DNA of 64,000 bases from Paraglomus occultum (Eukaryota > Glomeromycota > Glomeromycetes > Paraglomerales > Paraglomeraceae), in NCBI GenBank assembly GCA_910592205.1, contig CAJVPJ010000018.1:1-64000 (forward strand), given 5' to 3'. Positions 37,505 to 48,981 of this stretch are shown here, one piece after another. The translations under genes and the position numbers were made by a program. Positions within the stretch are counted from its first letter, which is position 1. Each line of letters starts with the position of its first letter. The notes beneath the pieces are model-generated. The model searched no databases and was not told the origin of the DNA. It saw nothing but the letters and a program-made list of their open reading frames with translations.

Positions 37505-38312
37505 ACAACGATGTATGTACTTGGTGATGGTAATTAATGGTAGAAGGCGGACTTGAGTGATCCGGATAGTAAGCCGGAAAAGTGGCTTGGCTTTGTAAGT
37601 CATTCGTTGTATATATTGATGGACATAATTTCCTACTTCTCTGGTCGTATCAAAGTATTGAACAATTACCGCTACAGATGTCGTTCTGTTTACTATGAAT
37701 TCATACCTCATTGAACAATCGTTTATGTTATTGACATGTTCCTGGGTTGCACGTTATTTATTTACAAGCGATAGTGGTTGAGTATGCACCAATCAAGCGG
37801 AGAAAACAACTGTTTCGTTAATTTAAGCTAGAGAACACGTACATGTGGAGAATAAGGAATTGTAAATTTGTTGTGCATATTCCTCTATTTAACACAACTG
37901 TAGATTTTATTATGTATTCCCTTTCGTTTACTTTATTTTATTACGGTTGAGTTTTGAGCAGCAAGAAGTAAAAAAAAATATTTTATAATATATTAGTATT
38001 CACCCAACATATGTGAATTCTCTCGTTAAGCAAAGACATTCTCTGCAGTTTCAATAAAAGATCATTTTACCATCCCGTGACCTCTAAGACAGTCATTGAT
38101 AAATTGTTTGATCGCTTTTTGCAGCTTTCCCATTTTATTATGATTAACAAACAGCTTCTTGTTATTTGCTGTTATGATAAGTGACAAGATCGACTGTTGG
38201 AATAGGAAAGAACAAGTAATTAACAGTATACTGGGAAAGCAACATTTCGGGTCAGGAGCTGTAGTTTTATAAGCGATCAAGGGTTTGTGATATTAATATA
38301 TATTATGTCAGT

Positions 38313-38372
38313 GAAACTTCAAAGCATTTGCTCGTTCCCATACCAAATTACGAGGGGTCAATTGCTGATGTG
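38313..38372. repeat. Solo terminus of the foldback family
   Basis: A 60-bp stretch (AACTTCAAAGCATTTGCTCG, then ATACCAAATTACGAGGGGTC, then AATTGCTGATGTG) matches the right arm of the 43202-43929 element with about 80% identity by eye. No partner arm is nearby. Confidence 0.6.
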
Positions 38373-38855
38373 ACTCAAAATTATGAAAATGACTTATTCA
38401 ATTATTACAGAATAAGAATAACGCGGCAAAACGACGAAAAACGCGAATAAATACTCGATTGTTATCTATTCAATGCAGAGCATGTTCATTTACATAGAAG
38501 ACCAAGTAATGCTAGAGTTACCCAAGAAATAAAAATTATTTAAAGAGACTGTCAATTACTTCTGAGGAAATTTTATGTGCTACTTGTTGCAGAATGTTTG
38601 GAGACATTAATTCGCCAAAGTCAGAGTCGTTCCCATTAAACACAAATTGGCCAAATAGTATAACACTATGAAAATGCCTTCCAATCAGTTATGGAAGCAC
38701 AGTACAGCATTAAAAAACGGATATTTTTTTATGCGATGTAAACGTATCTCACGCGTTTGTTTTGGGAGATGTAAAATGGAAAATAAAACATGGTAAATTT
38801 GAGCGTTGTTTACAACCACGACCCTTAACGTATTTTTTGCTTTATTTACAAACCA

Positions 38856-39290
38856 ATGCCCGCTTCTAAGCAAGAAACGAAACGTCGATGCATATTACAT
38901 TTGCGAAACGAAGGCACTCGCAATGGTCAAGAAATTTATCGCCGAACAAACATTTCACTTTCTACTATTTATGATAACATAAATTTTTTTAAAAAAAAAC
39001 AGTAGATTACGCGTGACGACCAATTTGTCCCATGTCCCAAAGATTTGCACAAAAGTTTTGCATGGGGCGGATTTTCAGGAGGATAATGGATGCCAAATTT
39101 ATGTAAAAAACATATGTCGGAAGTAAATAGTATGCTTGGACGTAGATAGAAATTCCAGCAAGACAACGATCCAAAACACACGAGTCTTTTTGTTATGGGA
39201 TTTCTGAAAGAAAACGTCCACGGTAGCTATGTACTGACATCGAATAGTCTCGATTTAAATCCGATAAAAAATTGCAAAGAGAACGGATTT
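38856..39290 (+). pseudogene. Tc1/mariner-like transposase relic
   Basis: From the ATG at 38856: MPASKQETKRRCILHLRNEG, then a helix-turn-helix ending LSTIYDNI. After stops comes WGGFSGG, followed by KFQQDNDPKHTSLFV, FLKENVHGSYVLTSNS and DLNPIKN. The catalytic blocks are well preserved (the last N in place of E), but internal deletion and stops make it non-functional. It is closest to the canonical Tc1 consensus among the relics here. Confidence 0.85.
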
Positions 39291-39749
39291 CTTATTAAAT
39301 AAATTTGGTAGTTTTTATCTCTCAAATGACCCATTTTTATAGAAATTGATCAACTCATTGAGTAACAATGACAAAATAAAAATATCCGGGTTTTTTTGTA
39401 GCTTTGAATAGAAATAACGACTTTGTTGTTCTTTATCATGTTTACTATGACTTTTCTTACCAATTCTATAATCTGAAAATTCCTTTTCAAAAAAAGAGTT
39501 TATACTGTAATTAAATGTTGCAGTTAGTTTTGGCAATAGAACTAGCCTCCAAAAAAAGACAAAATATTTGTATTAACACGCAAGGTCATAGTCTGCATAA
39601 TTAAAGTATAGTTAACACATAATATCGTTAATAACAATTTGAGTTCGAACTATACGTGCTCCATGCTGAATGAACAAAACTCTTCGGAGGGGAGGGGAGA
39701 CAAAAACATTATTTTAGAACCAAAAAAATTTTACTTGCTTAAGTAAATG

Positions 39750-40032
39750 TCAATATTTAGTGTTTTCTCCATTTGCAGTCACCACACTATAAATCCAGTT
39801 GGGCGTAGATAATATCGAATTGTGGTATACTGTTTGCGGAATCGCATTCCACTGTTTGAGGGCTGAAAGCTGTGCCACTGCACCGGGAGAAAGTAGATTT
39901 ATCTGACCATGTGACTTTCTTCCAGTCTCACCCACCCAAGTCAAATGTTCCAATATTCTTTTTTTGGCATTTAAAAAATGCAAGAACGATTGTTTCTTCA
40001 TGATGTCACGGCGAGCTGTTCTTGCAGAAATT
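39750..40032 (-). pseudogene. Internally deleted Tc1-like transposase relic
   Basis: Minus strand: ISARTARRDIMKK (second helix-turn-helix), then HLTWVGETGRKSHGQINLLS (cf. HLTWTVEDWKKVIWSDES), then QWNAIPQTVYHNSIL and ANGENTKY, the family's C-terminus. The central catalytic region between the first Asp block and the C-terminal helix is missing. This copy is of a different lineage from the 38856 relic next to it. Confidence 0.8.
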
Positions 40033-40932
40033 TGTCTTTAGAAATTGTCTTAGTAATTTCTGTCAAATTCCATGCGGCAATGTAAAGAATAAAGTTTTTT
40101 GTTATTTTTTTTTTCATCATGATTTCTTAAATAAAACAAACATTTATTTAGGCAAATAATACAGTAGGTGGCACAAATCAGAAATTTCTCATAACTTACG
40201 CGACGACCGGAGTTTCTTACTGATAAAACTTTTGCTCAAATATATGCTAAGCTCCACCTGGAAGGAATAAAAACCAACCACGCAAGTGGCATGTAATAGG
40301 GGCGATTATAGCGCGGTTGGATAATATAAATCAAGCAAATTAATTCTTTATCCGAATTAGGTTTTGTTTTCCACTCGATAAAATCGCATGATTACCAGAA
40401 AGTGCATCGTTAAACGTATAAAGCTAATGGAGAAACCCCTTCATCAACATCCATTAATAATTACAACGATAAGCAGTTTAGACGAGTTAATGAAAATGTA
40501 TGCATTCTGTAAAGATTTCTCTTTAGCGCAATGACAGGGAGATGGCTTTTGCGGGCGCAGTCTGTATGCGAAGAGAAGATATCTGTTTTACAGACAGCCA
40601 TGTTTATAAAACAGCATTGTTTATACGAGAAGTAAATTTTCTACTAACAACATAGTCGTTCATAATATAATAAGTAGCATTTGCACAATATTGTTGCATT
40701 CGGCAGTCGGAGAGCGACAATCTTTCGCATAGGTATGGACAGGAGGATGTTCTAATCTAGCTTCAGCCCACCGCTCTTGTTTCGATGATTGGTTTTGCGA
40801 CTGAATCTGAAATTACAAGTGACCTAATTTAATTGTTTAACATGCGATATTCGTATCCAAATAAGGGTACCTATGATATAATAATGACAACAATTATTGG
40901 TGCATGTCGACTAATCGGGATAACTCGCTCGC

Positions 40933-41230
40933 CTATTCTAAAACAAAATAATCGTTTACAATATTATTTATAGACTCACGTTCCGCTATTATATCCGGGA
41001 ATACAAAATCTATTGCATCTAATGACTTCTGATTACTTGTACCATTGTCACTTCTACTCAAAGAAGGCCCAGCTGTCTTTTTGCTGTTAATTCTATTAAT
41101 CCGGTCAAGCCATCTAATGTGACTGGTTATGCATGTCAGTTTGAGCCTTTGTTGGTCATCAAGTGAGTCATAGTGACGCATTTCTCTGCGCAAGCGCCAT
41201 CCGCAGCGCCAATATTTACACGATCTAAAT
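40933..41230 (-). CDS. Possible exon of a small unknown protein (Cys/Trp/Arg-rich start)
   Basis: On the minus strand a frame opens after a TTTAG acceptor-like site near 41226 with CKYWRCGWRLRREMRHYDSL. It continues through LDDQQRLKL and IRWLDRINRI to a stop after NIVNDYFVLE. Upstream, another frame (41366-41240) is also coding-like. I recognise no family, and exon joining could not be settled. Confidence 0.35.
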
Positions 41231-42351
41231 TAGGAACCGCATTTTTGGTGCGAAAATCATACAATTCATGTATTAGTATATGCTTTATAATTAAATGTAT
41301 AGTTGGTGGTTGGTGTGCTCTTATGGGATGTTTTATGGAAAGAAAGGATGCCGGCCAGGGAAACAATTTTATTTTTTAGCCATCATTACTTCCTTTTTTA
41401 GGATCTTGAAAATAAATTGCATTATCTTGCAAGAGATTAATGTGGGACAGAAAACCAGACAAATTATAATGTGAACTGATGTATACGCTAAACAGTAAAC
41501 TAAATTAACTAATGACATTTTGGTGAGGCTTTGCTTGATTTTATCATGTGCAAATACAGACTACTGTGAAGCTCCTCTAAAGTTGATTTTCCAACCATCT
41601 TATTAATTGCCAAGTCCGTTTTATGAAGCAACCCGATATTGTCTGGTGTGCTCATTAAATAAGCAAAAATAGAATCCATTCTGTATATTCTTTTCGCATT
41701 CACTTCCAGTTTTTGCCCAACATAATTTCTTCTTACTGTTTATTTTATTTACAAAGATTTTCTAAGTACGTGTAAAGGAATACCCGCTATAACAGATCAC
41801 AAATAATAAGAGAAAACCAGAACATATATGCATTTTCTCTTTATTATATAATTGACTTGATATCTGAAAACATGTCTGCTAGTATACTATCCCTAATGAA
41901 CATGCCTCCCAATAATTGCTGATTTTTAACATTATCTCAAGGCACGTTAAATTATTAGGATTTACGATGAATAATAATAATTATTTCGTAGATGATCACT
42001 CAAGATGTATTACAAGGACATGTAGCGGTATTAAAAGTATAAAACTGTCTGTTAATAAACCAACCGATATTTTTTAGATGCTCAAAACGCGAATTGTGTC
42101 TGTATGCTTAACTACAAAATATGTTCTGTAGTTTGAAAGATACATCAAAAAATATATGCGAACAAAACGAGTATAGTTCAGCATTCAATCGATTATTATA
42201 ATAATGTGAATAGAATAAACACATTAAGGCGAGAGAATTTTAGCAGCATGAAGTTGATATTGAACAATATGAGCAGTATTAAATTTAATAATCTTGTCAG
42301 TGAAAAATAAAGCTGAAATAGCATTCGAGTCATTTACAGTAATGTGTCAAA

Positions 42352-43019
42352 GTATCCTACCTGATTGTAATTCAGGATAGGAATAATCAAATGCTTTGAG
42401 AATTATGTGTAAAAATTTCAGATCAAGGATGCTTACAGCAAATTTTACCAGACATCTATCTGAACCGTTAAGAACATATGAAACCATATAAAACCGTATG
42501 ACGCTTATTAGGGACATAAACTTTAAAAATCCATATCTCCACATGTTTGTAACCGATTTGTTTTTGTTGTTTTATTTGCTAAATTTTACGTTTGCTATGT
42601 TTTTTTTGAATATTAGGAGGGAACAGTTACTATATTTGGCAATAAGCGTGTATGACATCATCGATTATCATCATGTCACATAATAATAAGCAATTCTAGT
42701 AGCAATTACGCAGTAACTCGTTCAACAATCATTTAAACGCATGCTGATAGTCTGGGAAAATAATGAAAAAAATAATTACAGAATTCAGTTGGGAAGGGAT
42801 CGAGATATAAAATTTTGAATTTTTATAGCTAAATTTGAGTATGGGGTATAAATATATCTCGAGTTAAAATATTTGATGTTTGAAACTTTTGCTGTAAGCA
42901 TCTGATTGATCTGAAACTTTTACACATACTAATTTCCCATACGTATGGTGTATAACAAACCCTGATTATTATTAAAACGTTTGATTACTCCTGTCCTGAA
43001 TTACAACCAGGTAGGATAC
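42352..43019. mobile_element. Foldback element 1 (about 668 bp)
   Basis: The left arm (42352 to about 42455) starts GTATCCTACCTGATTGTAAT. The reverse complement of the right arm (about 42885-43019) starts GTATCCTACCTGGTTGTAAT and stays similar for about 100 bp, with an insertion of about 40 nt in the right arm. The inner part shares blocks with foldback element 2 (for example GACATAAACTT-AAAAATC-ATATCT and AGCAATTACGCARTAA). No ORF. Confidence 0.75.
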
Positions 43020-43201
43020 ATTTGTTATAAAAATTTGCCAGTCGCGAAACGTAGTAAATAGAGAGTACGCCGTTTTTATATAAACTTCACTATATTAAAA
43101 ATTTTCGATACAGTAAGAAGATAACATGATCTCTGTATCTTAGACTGACCTTACTCCGTGGGTTTCCCGTAACATCCACTTATTAAACATACAAGTAAGG
43201 C

Positions 43202-43929
43202 GCATAAGTAGTTGACCCCTCATAATTTAGTATATGCAAGAGCAAACGCTTTGAAAATGTCAACACATATAACATACCACAAACACTGGTCACCTGTAAA
43301 ATTTCAGCTCGATCGAATATCACGTGCAAAATTTTAAACATTCAATATGTTACCTCTAAAACATATAAAACATATGAAAACATATTAAAACACCTCGTTT
43401 TGCTTATTTGACATAAACTTCAAAAATCTATATCTTTGCAAGTTTCTAATCGATTTGCATAATTTTTTTTTGTTTGCTTTGTCAAATTTATCTCTACGCA
43501 CTCTTTTGGTGGTTGGACGAATTAAAAAAAAAATCGGCGTTATACGTGGTCATAATAAATATATGTGGTATCAATCTGTATCATGCCCTACAATTATCTG
43601 CGTTTTGTAATAGCAATTACGCAATAATTTGTTCAAAAACTTATATGAGTGTGTATTCTGATATTGTAGAAGAACAAATTAAAAAAAAAGTCACTAAATT
43701 TGGTTTGAAAAGTGTCGAGATATGAATTTTTAAGTTTTATGACAAAAATCGTGTTCACGCTATGATATATCCAGAGGTAAAATATTGAATGTTTAAAATA
43801 TTTGCATGTGACATTCAATCGAGCTGAATTTTACAGGTGATCAGTGTTCGTGGTATGTTATATGTGTTGACATTTTCAAAGCAATTTGCTCTTGCATATA
43901 CTAAATTATGAGGGGTCAACTACTTATGC
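43202..43929. mobile_element. Foldback element 2 (about 728 bp)
   Basis: Very long inverted arms: 43202 to about 43362 and about 43769 to 43929. Both begin GCATAAGTAGTTGACCCCTC and stay about 90% identical by eye for around 160 bp. The middle is AT-rich and non-coding and shares blocks with foldback element 1. A solo end of the same family lies at 38313-38372, and an internal fragment near 51486-51540. Confidence 0.85.
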
Positions 43930-45229
43930 ACTTTAGCTAAACACAGACACTAATAATCCCCAATAGAAGCAGTCCACCTGGACTTGTTTCTCTACATGTA
44001 AGATAAAAACAGCGGCTTCAGCGTTGTAACAGTACCTCGTGATAGTAGGCGCACCGGATAGTTCGACAGATTTTTGCGTTCGTATGTTAATCACTAACTA
44101 CATACTTTTAGTGACCAGCATAGTACTACTTCCACGGACTGAACTTGCCTTTACCTAAGGATGAATGGGCGCGTTTTCATGACGTGACAGACTTGACATG
44201 TTAATATAAAAGCCTTGTGCAGCTGTTATAGAATCATCGTCAACGTTTGGAGTCCCAACGAGCATATAACGCAGTTAACATCCTCGGTATGCTTCTGAAG
44301 GATTTTCGTCAGAAGCAAATTATACGTGTTTCTGACAAGATATTGTTCTTTAGGACGCTCGTTTAAGGTTTGGCATTACATACAACGTCCTCGCGCTTCC
44401 GAACTGGACGCCAATAAAGTAAATTTGATAATGACAAGTATAATATTAAGAATAAGCACACTTGCATCATTTGTTAGATGTAAAGAAGAAAAATTAAAAA
44501 TTAACGCAATCACAAGTAATCTTCCCGCTTTGAAGAACGACATTACAACCTAAAACCTCTTAGTGCTACAACTTGCGCGTAATGTGAACATTTGGTCGTT
44601 TTCCGTGTTAAGTTTTCAAATTACACGGCAAACACGTTTATAACGAAATATTCTAAAAATAAGTATATAAAAAAAACCTATATATGAAACCATTACCCAC
44701 ACGGATGGGAACGAGCCAAAAAGAAAAAGACCACCCCGCAAGTGATAACGCCACCCCTATCTTTTGTCAGAGCGGGTCTTTCCGTTCTTTTTTTCGCGTT
44801 GACACAATTACCTTCATTTTGGCTTTACGCAAATTATAGGAGCATGAATGAAACTCACACAGTGTTCGACACCACCTTTCCGAAGCCATCGTCCGAATCG
44901 AACGAATTATCGATTTAGTGAGCGTGACAAAGAACCACCATAAGTCTGTTGTGAATAATAACAGAGAAGTTTTCTACAGATGGCTGTTTATACTGAAACT
45001 TGACTAATGAGTCGACGAACGGGCTTCTGTTATGAAAAAGCTTTGCCTTCTGGTGCTGAATATATATCCTGATAAGTATAATTGCACTGTAAACATTAAT
45101 TGCGATGGTGACACCACATCTATACATAGTAATAGTTAGTACATGAATGACTACACCATGGTAACACGTTGTGTTAGAATACGTTATAGTTATAGTTCTT
45201 CATTGATGTCGATTTTTATATTTTACAAT

Positions 45230-46651
45230 ATGGCGACTAAACGGACGCAATCACAACGGCCTCCAGGTCATCAGTCGACGTCGCAAATATTTGACCCTAT
45301 ATATACTAGTGAACCTGATTCTGATGAATCAGGGGTTTCTACCGAGGAAGAACAAGATCCTACATATGATTACTCGTCAGAAGAGATGGATTACTTAGGA
45401 GTCCAAGATGACGACGGGGAGAACGATGCTGCTACAATGGAAGACCTAGAAGAAGAAGTTGTGGACATAGTGGCGGATGAAGATGATAGCGGCCCGCCTG
45501 AAAATGAGGACATGAACGGGGCAGAATCAAGCGAATTCGAATGGGACGTGTCAAGATCTCGGAATAGGACGTCTAGAGAATCAAAATCTAAGGTAAATCA
45601 GCCGATACAGCAGAAGAATCGGCAACGCGTTGATAGAGCTGAGCTGAATAGAAGAAGTATGTACGTCATCTATGGTCTGTTCATCGTTCTTCAATAAATG
45701 TGCTTACGGAAACTACCGTCTGAACCATAGACTAGGTTGGTAATTGCGTTAGAATGTGTTTTCCTTGAATAACCTTTGAAGTTTCCATCGATCTGGCTTT
45801 AGTTACAACGACGATGAGTACAGTCCCGGCGACTCCTCTTCATCGACGCCTATCGCCGGCAGTCGAATAATGACAAAACGACAACGGGCCAAATTGAATG
45901 AGAATTATCAACCTGACTTGCTTCAACTACCGATGGGTGAGGACGACTTTCGTGTCATGGTTTTGATCTTTCTTTTTCCCTTTGTATAGAAAGCTAACGA
46001 TCTGATTCTACAAGCAGAATCCACACGGAAAAAACATCTGACGGAAGAGGAGATTGCGTTGCGCAAATCTGAAATAGCACGGAGAAGAAAGCATCAGAGT
46101 ATACAACGAGCAGAACAAGACAAAGTTGGTTGAGTTTATTGTAATCCCTTTGTCTGTACAAGGTCATTTTGTCATTTATAATTCAATTATCTATTAGATG
46201 GACACAATAAATCGTCTGCTAAAAAAGCAAAATACAAAGCGACGTAGTAAAGATCAGGATGATATTGATAACCAAGAAGGACAATCAAATACCGCGCGAA
46301 AACTGCCGCCACCACCACCGTTACCGACATCATATCGATATATTAATTCAAAGGAAGGAAGTTTGTTATCTATACCAATAGGCTACGAGTGTCCAATTCC
46401 CTTTATCAAAGAAATTAGGTGAATATTTATGCATTAAATTTGCATATGTGCGATTGTAGTATTTGACGGCATATTTCTAACCTCTCGTCCGTGTTATTCT
46501 TTAATACATTCCAATATTCCTCAGATATCCGCCACCTATTCCTCCTTGCTCGGTTCCAGGTTGCAGTAATCCAAAGAAATATCGTAGCGCGAAGACACAT
46601 GAGAATGCATGTTCGATGGAACATTTGAAATTAATTGACGGGAGAACATGA
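45230..46651 (+). CDS. IES2: INO80 complex subunit B (Ies2, PAPA-1 plus HIT zinc finger)
   Basis: Subunit of the INO80 chromatin remodeller that stimulates its ATPase (known for yeast Ies2). Five exons: 45230-45660, 45803-45936, 45994-46124, 46198-46418, 46525-46651 (1044 nt, 347 aa). The N-terminal half is acidic and disordered (DPIYTSEPDSDES, many D/E runs). The PAPA-1-like core lies at the exon 3/4 boundary: LTEEEIALRKSEIARRRKHQ and MDTINRLLKKQ. A C-terminal HIT-type zinc finger has CSVPGCSNPKKYRSAKT, then a further Cys and His (NACSMEH). The frame is open upstream to 45143, but the ATG at 45230 gives the family-like start MATKRTQ. Exon 3 begins at AAG|CT, not at the nearer TAG, to keep phase. 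Confidence 0.9.
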
Positions 46652-47149
46652 GGACAGAAAGTGCCAGGATGTTGTTGGCTTGTCAACAATGTTCGAAAGG
46701 GTCAATATAGCATAATGTTTTTTTTTTCTCCCTTCTTCACGATTACAGTCAGCTATTCTGGCAATAAAATGAAAACCATTACTAAATGGCTATAAACTTT
46801 CAATTGCTATTAAAATTGATCCACGAGCGAGTTGTGGACCGAGGACATTTTATGAGAGACAATATTCTCCAGCGAGAAAAGATAGGTAATCGCACAAACA
46901 TTGGGGGTTTGCAATTAGTCTCTTGTGAAAAGTGGACTGATAACATGATTGTCAACAATTGTACAAATTCTGTTCAATGACTGATATGACAATAAGGTGG
47001 ATTAACGTAATTGGCACACGAGATAAGTTTGGATATGACAAGACTGGCTTATCTATATCCTTACATTACTTAATTTCTGTATTTATTGCATATTTAGATT
47101 GACGTATTATGTAACTTAACTTGGTTCATGCAGGGTCTTGATGTGATTA
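46652..47149. other. Convergent intergenic region
   Basis: The 3' ends of IES2 (+) and the VWA gene (-) face each other across about 0.5 kb. The ORF at 46786-46980 is not convincing. No repeat seen. Confidence 0.45.
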
Positions 47150-48787
47150 TCACTGTTTCTTCTGTTGAATAGCAACTAATTCTATGGCCAGCACACCCAA
47201 TAACTCATCAAACTTGCTCAAGTCAGGGCGATTGCCATCTAATCGAAATTGTTGTGCATCCGTGATTCCTTCGCGTTCTAGTGCAGTTATCATTTGACCG
47301 CGATCGTTACCTTTAAGAAAACTGACAAAGAATACTTGAGCATGCGGCACAATCTCCTCACGATACTTTTTAAAGAGAGAAGCAAAGCTATAGGAATGGG
47401 AGCGTGTATTCTCTTCCTCGTCCGTAACAACGATGAACACCTGAATGTAGATATAGTAACGTTAGAGCCCATTATGTGACAAAATTTGCAGAAACGAATT
47501 TATTGGCAAACTTACATCAACGTGCTTGTGTTCTTCGTAATAAGGATATAATGTGGCAGCCGGTGAGGTAGATCCGTTAGCGCGAATAGTCTCGGTCACT
47601 GTAATCACGTCTGCCGCGCCCCTTGGGATTAGTGGTGGATGAACGATTCCACTGTTGAAGAACGTCAGATCCGCCTTTAAGTATACCGATAGCAACGATC
47701 CGATAATTGTAGCAACCTGTACGGCAACTCCCATGGATGACGAACAGTCTCCGAACACGGCTACTGAATGTTGCTCCCCCTCAGGTAGTTCGATTGTTGC
47801 TAACTTCTCTTCCGCGTAATCCATCAGTTGACCGACAAACGGCAAATTCAGTTTTCGGAATGTAAGGATTCTTTCCATCAATTTTGAATAATTAGCTCTC
47901 CCATGAACGGACATCAATGGTTCGCGATTAAGTAAACGCGTAGTAATCGCTGTATTAGCTTCTGCACAGCATAGTTCTTCGTAGAACCACAAGACGTCTT
48001 CCAGAGGCGCGCGTTGAACTAGAATGGTCTTATGAGTGTCATTTAGTACAATGTCGTTATTTTTGACTTTTTGCCTAATATAAGAATAACATTCTGTTAA
48101 ATATGGATGAGCTACAAGGACATTCTCGAGATTTTCGGTTGTTATGTTTGTGTATGCGGCAATGGAAGAGTCGGGTGGTGCCTCGGCACCATAAATCATC
48201 GGAAGGAAATATGGTGCTTGAAAGTCACTGGCACGGAGGTGCACCAAATCAGCCAATTCCTTCCAGGGTTCTTTAGTAAAATTAAGCAGGAAAAAGTCTA
48301 ATCGATGCTGAGGAAATGATTTACACCACTTGCGTATTCTCCTCGCAAATGAACTGGTCAAATTAGATGAATGACTTTCCTGGCTGGAATTGTTGATTTC
48401 TTGTTGAATTCTAGCTTTTGTAGTTGCGCGAACGTTGAATCCTTTTGCTGTGTAGTAATCGAGCTTCTTTTGCCATTGTCTGGCTTTTCGGGGCGCATCT
48501 AGTAACTGCACCGTCTTGAACACCTCAGCTGGGACCATTGTGGTAAGGAATTCGTCAACAATAGCGTAATTCTTAGTTGCCCATAATGCAACAACAGTAC
48601 GAGCTTTAGTTCCTACAGAAAGAGCGACATTATGATCGGATAAGGAATAAATAGCGGCCTTGTACGAAGAAGCACCATATTCGTTAACAAGGTCTATATG
48701 CTGTTGTGTCGTAAAATTAGGATTGAGAATTTTGGAACGAATGTGTTGCACAGTCGTGAAGCTTTCGGCATCGATTGGATTACCCAT
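47150..48787 (-). CDS. VWA-domain protein, possibly TROVE/Ro-like architecture
   Basis: Two exons on the minus strand, 48787-47516 and 47440-47150 (1563 nt, 520 aa), joined at HKHVD|VFIVVTDEEE. The C-terminal third is a von Willebrand A domain. Its MIDAS motif is DCSSS (D-x-S-x-S), with a likely Thr in GSTSP and Asp in TDEEE, so metal binding should be intact. The N-terminal about 340 aa are helical, with repeated hydrophobic patterns (TTQQHIDLVNEYGASSYKAA, SFARRIRKWCKSFP, ILTFRKLNLPFVGQL). A helical N-terminal half plus a VWA domain recalls TROVE/Ro60 RNA-binding proteins, but I cannot see a clear TROVE signature. Function unknown. No signal peptide or membrane span, so probably intracellular. 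Confidence 0.75.
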
Positions 48788-48981
48788 AGTTAGCTTAGAA
48801 TAAGGCTTGATGAACAGGAGGAAAGTTTCATGGACGGGCTTTATATGAGTAATGAATTTAATTTACTGCGCTTCCTTTATTAGTCACACAAGCAAAGTTC
48901 TCACTGCGCTCGCTTTGCTCACTGCGGAGTAGTATGTAATGTACTGCGTCTATAATTCGTGAGCGCAGTTGACTACTTTAT

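Larger units (their letters stand above)
37505..45229. other. Second gene desert with repeats
   Basis: About 7.7 kb of AT-rich DNA holding two Tc1 relics (38856-39290 +, 39750-40032 -), two foldback elements (42352-43019, 43202-43929) and one solo end of the same family (38313-38372). It also contains a possible small split gene on the minus strand near 40933-41230. Nothing else is recognised. Confidence 0.5.

Noticed and set aside
44700-44800. Imperfect inverted repeat with a T-run, possibly a Pol III small RNA
   Set aside because: Arms match poorly, and no internal A/B box or known RNA signature was seen.
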